A stretch of DNA of 20,074 bases from Paenibacillus sp. (GTDB taxonomy: Bacteria; Bacillota; Bacilli; Paenibacillales; NBRC-103111): positions 1 through 20,074 of the forward strand of contig JARBUQ010000065.1 in assembly GCA_029239545.1 (NCBI GenBank). Direction: 5' to 3'. The position numbers and the translations under genes are program-made. Shown here piece after piece: positions 16,467-20,074 of this stretch (the first letter of the stretch is position 1; every line of letters starts with the position of its first letter). The notes below the pieces were generated by a model. The model had not been told where the DNA came from, did no database searches, and worked only from the letters and a program-made list of their open reading frames with translations.

Positions 16467-17282
16467 ATGACATTGCGATATACGGTGTTGGCCAGCGGAT
16501 CGACGGGGAACTCTCTGCTTGTTGCGAATGAGCAGACGAAGGTGTTAGTCGATGCAGGGCTCAGTATGAAGAAGATAGAACAGCTGATGCTGGAACGAGA
16601 CGTTTCGGGAACAGAGCTGGACGCGATCCTGATCACTCATGAGCACAGTGACCACATAAAGGGAGTAGGGGCGTTAGCTCGCAAGTATGATCTCCCTGTA
16701 TATGCGAATGAGAAGACCTGGGAAGCACTGAACAAGCAGCTTGGGGAAATTGCGGATGAGAAGAAGAAGGTAATGGAGCAAGGGGAGCTGCTGGAGTTCG
16801 GTTTTGGCTCGCTGAAGATTGAATCTTACTCTATCTCCCATGATGCTGCTGATCCGGTTGGATATTGTTTCTATGAAGGAGAACAGAAGCTCAGTCTGGC
16901 AACAGATCTAGGTTATGTAAGCAGCAAGGTGAAGGAGAAGATCTCGGATTCAAACGCTCTTATCCTGGAGTCGAACCACGATATTGAGATGCTCCGTGTC
17001 GGCCACTATCCGTGGAACATTAAGCGGCGAATTATGGGGGACACGGGGCACTTGTCCAATGAAGCAGCCGGTGAGGCGCTTTGCGAGATTATATCAGAAC
17101 GAACAGAATCGGTATATTTGGCACATTTGAGCCGGGATCATAATTTAATGGACTTGGCCAAACTAACCGTGAATAATGTATTAGAAGACGGTGGATTTTC
17201 GGCGGAGGGGCGAAAGGTGAAGCTGATGGATACATACTTCGACCGCCCTACGAAATGGGATAAATTGTCCCCTGAGTCATAA
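16467..17282 (+). CDS. walJ: WalJ (YycJ) metallo-beta-lactamase-fold hydrolase
   Basis: An MBL-fold nuclease-like protein that is the last member of the wal operon; relatives affect cell division and DNA processing, and the exact substrate is not settled. The 271-aa product has the metal-binding motif HEHSDH (His58, His60, Asp62, His63), SISHDAADPVG (about 127-137), LATDLGYV and LESNHDIEML. Length is usual for YycJ. The ATG 16467 has AAGAGGAGAA upstream. Its last 35 bp overlap, tail to tail, a small minus-strand gene. Confidence 0.95.
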   Translation: MTLRYTVLASGSTGNSLLVANEQTKVLVDAGLSMKKIEQLMLERDVSGTELDAILITHEHSDHIKGVGALARKYDLPVYANEKTWEALNKQLGEIADEKKKVMEQGELLEFGFGSLKIESYSISHDAADPVGYCFYEGEQKLSLATDLGYVSSKVKEKISDSNALILESNHDIEMLRVGHYPWNIKRRIMGDTGHLSNEAAGEALCEIISERTESVYLAHLSRDHNLMDLAKLTVNNVLEDGGFSAEGRKVKLMDTYFDRPTKWDKLSPES

Positions 17283-17457
17283 GGGAGTCGAGCTCTGTCA
17301 TTTTGGCTTCAATTTCTTGTCGGTGCAGCAGGCCTTTATCTATCAACAACTCCATCATGGCGCTAATCAGCAAGCTGTTGCGGTAGTGCTCCTCCTTCAG
17401 GTCGGCAAGCTTGGCGATCATATTGACTTCCTGCATGTGGGAATGGATTCGATTCAT
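17248..17457 (-). CDS. Small helical protein of unknown function, antisense to the walJ 3' end
   Basis: A 69-aa protein (MNRIHSHMQEVNMIAKLAD... ending QGTIYPIS), not recognised. It is charged and likely all helical, with DLKEEHYRNSLLISAMMELL followed by IDKGLLHRQEIEAKM, which resembles a small helix-turn-helix-like or helical hairpin module. It has no Cys and no membrane segment. I accept it because the minus strand carries AAAAAAAGGAGAGATGATTCC-type upstream sequence, with GGAGA about 9 nt before the ATG. The composition is also protein-like, and it fills a gap otherwise without genes. It converges on walJ with a 35-bp coding overlap. It could also be coding by chance; conservation in relatives would settle this. 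Confidence 0.68.
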   Translation of the reverse strand: MNRIHSHMQEVNMIAKLADLKEEHYRNSLLISAMMELLIDKGLLHRQEIEAKMTELDSLMTQGTIYPIS

Positions 17458-17509
17458 GGAATCATCTCTCCTTTTTTTGTCATCTCTCGCTCTTCTTCAA
17501 GGAATCTAG

Positions 17510-17524
17510 TATCATAGTATGATA
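17510..17524. repeat. Perfect palindrome TATCATAgTATGATA
   Basis: A 7-bp perfect inverted repeat with a 1-nt centre, in the gap between the minus-strand small gene and htrA. Its size and symmetry fit a repressor operator. Confidence 0.55.
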
Positions 17525-17530
17525 GACTTT

Positions 17531-17547
17531 ATAGATTTAGAATCTAT
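17531..17547. repeat. Perfect palindrome ATAGATTtagAATCTAT
   Basis: A 7-bp perfect inverted repeat with a 3-nt centre, starting 6 bp after the preceding palindrome. It also lies between divergent genes and may be a second operator or part of the same control region. The bound factor is unknown. Confidence 0.55.
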
Positions 17548-17595
17548 TTGTACGTTTAAATTAGTGTGTTAGTTATTAGTGTAGGCAAATGAGCG

Positions 17596-17625
17596 TGCTG
17601 TCATTCGTGACAGAGCATTATTTTT
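17596..17625 (+). other. Imperfect hairpin followed by T run, upstream of htrA
   Basis: TGCTGTC (17596-17602) can pair with GACAGAGCA (17609-17617) with a small bulge, and TTATTTTT follows. It could be a weak terminator or attenuator for a transcript entering htrA. The pairing is imperfect, so confidence is low. Confidence 0.3.
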
Positions 17626-17656
17626 CATAGAAAGTCCTTGAAGGGAGAGAGCGGCA

Positions 17657-18868
17657 ATGAGTTTGTTTGACGATGACTTCTACACGACGAAGGTTCGAAA
17701 GACGGCTCCCTGGAAGAGCAGCTGGACCAAGCGAAGCATGACAAGCCCATACAAAGTCGGTGTTGTCGCTACAACAGCAGGTGCAGGAGTGCTGCTAGCA
17801 GCGACCGTGATCTGGGCGGTAGTAGGTCTGACGGGTAGTGCAGGGTATAAGGATGAGCCTGTGGCAGCGCCTGCAATGGCTAATAATGATTATATGCAGT
17901 GGCGCAGTGATACCGTGGTGAAAGCCGTCAATATGGTGAAGCCGACTGTTGTAAGCATCATTAGCGCAGGCAAGGAGACCGATAAGAATCAAGCTCAGAT
18001 GATAGGCATCGGCTCGGGCGTTATTTTCGAGAAGAATGGGAATAAGGCATATGTCGTGACCAATAACCATGTGGTTCAGAATTCGACTCAGGTCGAGGTG
18101 GTACTGGCTAATGGGGTGCATAAGAAGGCCGAGATTAAAGGCAGGGATATGATTACCGATCTGGCTGTGCTAGAGATGGATGCGGATGGCATCAAGGTGA
18201 TCGCGGAATTCGGAGATTCGGAGAAGCTGCAGTCCGGTGAAACTGCCATTGCAATTGGGAATCCGCTGGGACTCGGCTTCTCACAGACCACTACCGTTGG
18301 AGTAATCAGCTCGCCGCATCGCCTTATCCCGATTTCTTTTGCCAATGATGGAAGCTACGACTGGGAGATGGATGTGATTCAGACGGATGCTGCGATCAAC
18401 CAAGGCAATAGTGGCGGCGCGTTAGTCAACCTGGAGGGCAAGGTCATAGGGATAAATAGTATGAAAGTATCGGAGACAGGCGTAGAAGGGCTAGGATTCG
18501 CAATCCCGATTAATAAGGCGAAGGAAACGATTGAGAGCTTGATCAAGTACGGCAAGGTGAAGCGGCCTTATCTGGGGGTTACTACCGATTCTCTGCGTTC
18601 CTATACAGGGATCGAGGGATTAAAACTGCCCGAAACGGTGAAAAATGGTCTTATCGTCATGGATGCACTGGGACCGGCCAAGGAAGCGGGTCTGGCGGCG
18701 AATGATGTGATTACGGAGCTGGATGGCAAAACGGTATCCACGAATCTGATGCTGCGGCAGTATTTGTATTTGGAAAAGAAGATAGGCGATAGTCTGAAGA
18801 TCACCTATTACCGGGCTGGCAAGAAAGCGACTGTAACACTGGTGCTTACTGAGAGGAAAGAGGAGTAA
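17657..18868 (+). CDS. htrA: HtrA-family (S1C) membrane-anchored serine protease
   Basis: A trypsin-like quality-control protease acting on misfolded envelope proteins. The 403-aa protein has a short cytoplasmic part, a transmembrane segment (about 33-57), a protease domain (about 85-275) and a C-terminal PDZ domain (about 290-400). The catalytic triad is intact: His138 (TNNHVV), Asp168 (TDLAVLEM) and Ser252 (GNSGGAL). The GNPLGLGFSQ and LGFAIPI motifs are present. It occupies the position of B. subtilis yycK (htrC), downstream of the wal genes. The ATG 17657 has AAGGGAGAGA upstream. The next small gene starts only 5 bp after its stop. Confidence 0.95.
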   Translation: MSLFDDDFYTTKVRKTAPWKSSWTKRSMTSPYKVGVVATTAGAGVLLAATVIWAVVGLTGSAGYKDEPVAAPAMANNDYMQWRSDTVVKAVNMVKPTVVSIISAGKETDKNQAQMIGIGSGVIFEKNGNKAYVVTNNHVVQNSTQVEVVLANGVHKKAEIKGRDMITDLAVLEMDADGIKVIAEFGDSEKLQSGETAIAIGNPLGLGFSQTTTVGVISSPHRLIPISFANDGSYDWEMDVIQTDAAINQGNSGGALVNLEGKVIGINSMKVSETGVEGLGFAIPINKAKETIESLIKYGKVKRPYLGVTTDSLRSYTGIEGLKLPETVKNGLIVMDALGPAKEAGLAANDVITELDGKTVSTNLMLRQYLYLEKKIGDSLKITYYRAGKKATVTLVLTERKEE

Positions 18869-18872
18869 ATGC

Positions 18873-19040
18873 ATGTTTGTGGTTTGTAAAGAGCATATTG
18901 AGCTTGCTTTGGATATGTTCGTGGATGAGTATGAGGAGGCCCCGGACATCTACGACTTGAACGAAGTGAAGTTTACGGCATGGGAGCCGCCGGCTCATTG
19001 TGAGCGGTGTAAAGAGCCTCCCAAGTATCTGGTTATTTGA
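18873..19040 (+). CDS. Small CxxH/CxxC protein (BA_5709-like)
   Basis: A 55-aa protein starting MFVVCKEHIELALDMFVDEYEEA and ending with CERC...YLVI. The paired Cys-x-x-His (residues 5-8) and Cys-x-x-Cys (43-46) suggest one zinc site, and the order matches the small CxxH/CxxC protein family found next to htrA and rlmH in Bacillales. Function is unknown. The start ATG 18873 is 5 bp after the htrA stop, with GAGGAG in the htrA tail as ribosome binding site, so it is almost certainly cotranscribed. The ATG at 18869 is in another frame and stops after six codons. Confidence 0.88.
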   Translation: MFVVCKEHIELALDMFVDEYEEAPDIYDLNEVKFTAWEPPAHCERCKEPPKYLVI

Positions 19041-19050
19041 ATGGGTGGGG

Positions 19051-19081
19051 GGAGGCCGAGTAAGTGGGTGCTCCTCTTTTT
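19051..19081 (+). terminator. Possible weak terminator after the CxxH/CxxC gene
   Basis: GGAGGC (19051-19056) can pair with GCTCC (19070-19074) with one bulged G, followed by TCTTTTTG. The stem is short and other pairings compete. Confidence 0.3.
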
Positions 19082-19200
19082 GTTGTTGCCTAGTTGGATG
19101 CGGAATTGCACCTCGCGCAGCTTAGGGGAGTGGTGTGAAAAGTGCGGTTTGTTGTGGGTTGTCTGTGTGTTGAGTGTGGATCGTAAAGGAGTGGGCAGCA

Positions 19201-19683
19201 TTGTTTATTCAAATTATAGCGGTAGGCAAGCTTAAGGAAAAATATCTGGTAGCCGGCATAGCTGAGTACGTGAAGCGCATGACGCCTTATGCGAAGCTGC
19301 AGATCGTCGAGGTCGCCGAGGAGAAGGCGCCTGAGCGGCTGAGCGCTGCCGAGGAAGCGCAAGTGAAGCAGCGCGAGGGAGAGCGCATCCTCGCGGCGAT
19401 CAAGAGCGACGACACCCACGTCATCGCCCTCGCGATCGAGGGCGAGACCTGGTCGTCGGAGGAGCTCGCGCGCCACGTCGAGCTGCTCGGCACCTACGGC
19501 CGCAGCCAGCTCGCGTTCATCATCGGCGGCTCGCTGGGTCTCGACGACGCCGTGCTGAGGCGCGCGGCCAGCAAGCTGTCGTTCGGCCGGATTACGCTGC
19601 CGCATCAGTTGATGCGGTTGGTGCTGGTTGAGCAGGTTTATCGGGCTTATAGGATTATGCGGGGGGAACCTTACCATAAGTGA
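19201..19683 (+). CDS. rlmH: 23S rRNA pseudouridine-1915 N3-methyltransferase RlmH
   Basis: A SPOUT methyltransferase that methylates pseudouridine 1915 in helix 69 of 23S rRNA in the assembled ribosome, using SAM. The 160-aa product begins MFIQIIAVGKLKEKY and contains the SAM-knot motif FIIGGSLGLDD. It ends LVLVEQVYRAYRIMRGEPYHK, the family C-terminus. Length matches B. subtilis RlmH (159 aa). I chose TTG 19201 because AAAGGAGTG precedes it; the upstream in-frame start at 19174 would add nine poorly conserved residues. Codons from about 19291 to 19590 end almost always in G or C, unlike the start and end of the gene or its neighbours, which suggests a patch of different origin. The last 11 coding bases and the stop lie in a 23-bp direct repeat. 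This gene is the SCC integration target (orfX) in staphylococci. Confidence 0.95.
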   Translation: MFIQIIAVGKLKEKYLVAGIAEYVKRMTPYAKLQIVEVAEEKAPERLSAAEEAQVKQREGERILAAIKSDDTHVIALAIEGETWSSEELARHVELLGTYGRSQLAFIIGGSLGLDDAVLRRAASKLSFGRITLPHQLMRLVLVEQVYRAYRIMRGEPYHK

Positions 19684-19695
19684 CGGCGAAAAATT
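19673..19695. repeat. Direct repeat copy 1 at the rlmH 3' end (possible att site)
   Basis: The first copy of a 23-bp repeat, ACCATAAGTGAC then GGCGAAAAATT. It covers the codons for the last His-Lys and the stop of rlmH. The copy at 20052-20074 matches at 21 of 23 positions. The pattern recalls the staphylococcal orfX attachment core (YATCATAARTGA-like). Confidence 0.75.
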
Positions 19696-20063
19696 TGATT
19701 GGAAATGAACCTGGGGGTGCGAAAATGCTTATCATGGAGATGTACACAGCCTTCTTCCAAATTATCAAGGGCTGGTAAAAGAGGCAAGAACAGCAATGGT
19801 ACATGATATTCATGGATTAGCTATTCTTAACGATATGATTCAGTTCACCTTTGAAAAGCATGAGGAATTGATCCACAAGGATTCATGTATGTCGTGGAAC
19901 TGATAGAAAAATACTTTTACAAATCTTCGTTCGATCTACGACTTTATGTCCAAGATCTTATTGCAGTTGAAGAGGGATGGATAGGACAAATTCCCTTTGA
20001 TTCGCTAAATGATTTAATAACGTATGCCGAAACCATTTATGGCGGGATCAGACCATAAGTGAC
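19684..20063. mobile_element. Possible SCC-like insertion remnant between direct repeats
   Basis: The interval between the two repeat copies (unit offset 379 bp) has a lower GC content than rlmH and only a broken gene. It begins at the rlmH stop, the site used by SCC elements. No recombinase is visible within the interval or elsewhere in the window; a cassette may continue beyond the right edge. The claim is inference from position and repeat only. Confidence 0.35.
19709..20058 (+). pseudogene. Frameshifted remnant of an unrecognised protein gene
   Basis: Two adjoining reading frames look like one broken gene. The first is open from 19709, reads YHGDVHSLLPNYQGLV and TAMVHDIHGLAILND, and stops at TGA after codons for SCMSWN. 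The second is open from about 19864 and reads GIDPQGFMYVVELIEKYF, LRLYVQDLIAVEEGWIGQ and DLITYAETIYGGIRP, ending at TAA 20056-20058. A single lost base near 19862-19864 would join them after FEKHE. No clear start exists in the first frame, so the 5' end is also missing or damaged; ATG 19796 is the first in-frame ATG. The TAA lies in the second direct repeat. I do not recognise the family; size and composition would fit a small cytoplasmic protein such as an immunity protein, but this is a guess. Confidence 0.6.
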
Positions 20064-20074
20064 CGCAAAAAATT
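20052..20074. repeat. Direct repeat copy 2 at the window edge (possible att site)
   Basis: ACCATAAGTGAC then CGCAAAAAATT, 21 of 23 identical to 19673-19695. The window ends at its last base, so the repeat could be longer and more copies could follow. Confidence 0.75.

Noticed and set aside
19174..19200. Upstream start of rlmH adding nine residues
   Set aside because: TTG 19201 has a good ribosome binding site and gives the conserved RlmH N-terminus and length.
19041..19235. 64-aa ORF MGGGRPSKWVLLFL...
   Set aside because: It overlaps the rlmH start, has a G/T-rich low-complexity composition, begins right after the preceding stop codon and shows no convincing protein features.
19725..19778. 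17-codon ORF with a GGGGGTG ribosome binding-like site
   Set aside because: It is very short, and the other frame in the same stretch reads as a far better protein; the start-like context may be chance.
1..20074. tRNA, rRNA, CRISPR array or insertion sequence
   Set aside because: No cloverleaf, rRNA stretch, spaced repeat array or transposase was seen anywhere in the window.

Overview
The window looks like a chromosomal segment of a Gram-positive, spore-former-type Firmicute of the order Bacillales, most likely Paenibacillus or a close relative. The evidence is the gene order rpsF-ssb-rpsR ... yybS-gdpP-rplI-dnaB-purA ... walRKHIJ-htrA-rlmH, which is the conserved neighbourhood near the replication origin in Bacillales. 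Strong AGGAGG-type ribosome binding sites, frequent TTG/GTG starts, a secreted hydrolase with a 'stalk' (copper-amine-oxidase-N-like) tail, and a TM-LysM-G5-M23 peptidase also fit. Almost every gene lies on the + strand.

Layout: (1) 1-1347, an S6 / SSB / S18 operon with a clear promoter and a closing hairpin. (2) 1362-2615, a minus-strand secreted SGNH/GDSL hydrolase placed between rpsR and yybS. (3) 2781-7578, yybS, gdpP (c-di-AMP phosphodiesterase), rplI and dnaB, closely spaced or overlapping. (4) 7606-9106, purA with a PurR-type operator, a promoter and its own terminator. The purA reading frame is broken by an exact 10-bp tandem duplication just before the GTP/IMP-site motif. (5) 9201-11698, a membrane-anchored protein of unknown function and a cell-wall M23 endopeptidase. 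(6) 11731-17282, the WalRK operon (response regulator, sensor kinase, WalH, WalI, WalJ), which controls cell-wall turnover. (7) 17248-17457, a small minus-strand gene overlapping the walJ 3' end, followed by an intergenic region with two perfect palindromes. (8) 17657-19683, HtrA-type protease, a 55-aa CxxH/CxxC protein and rlmH. (9) 19684-20074, a decayed, lower-GC segment bounded by two copies of a 23-bp direct repeat, the first of which covers the 3' end of rlmH.

Functionally the window is housekeeping: translation and replication (rpsF, rpsR, rplI, ssb, dnaB, rlmH), nucleotide metabolism and second messenger turnover (purA, gdpP), and envelope homeostasis (WalRK system, M23 peptidase, HtrA).

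The two most noteworthy observations are the purA frameshift and the rlmH 3'-end repeat. The repeat sits at the position, and has a sequence resembling the core, used by staphylococcal SCC cassettes (rlmH = orfX). This suggests an SCC-like integration hotspot in a non-staphylococcal Bacillales genome. Inside rlmH there is also a sharp patch of very GC-rich codons, suggesting mosaic ancestry. The right edge of the window falls inside the second repeat, so any island beyond it cannot be seen.
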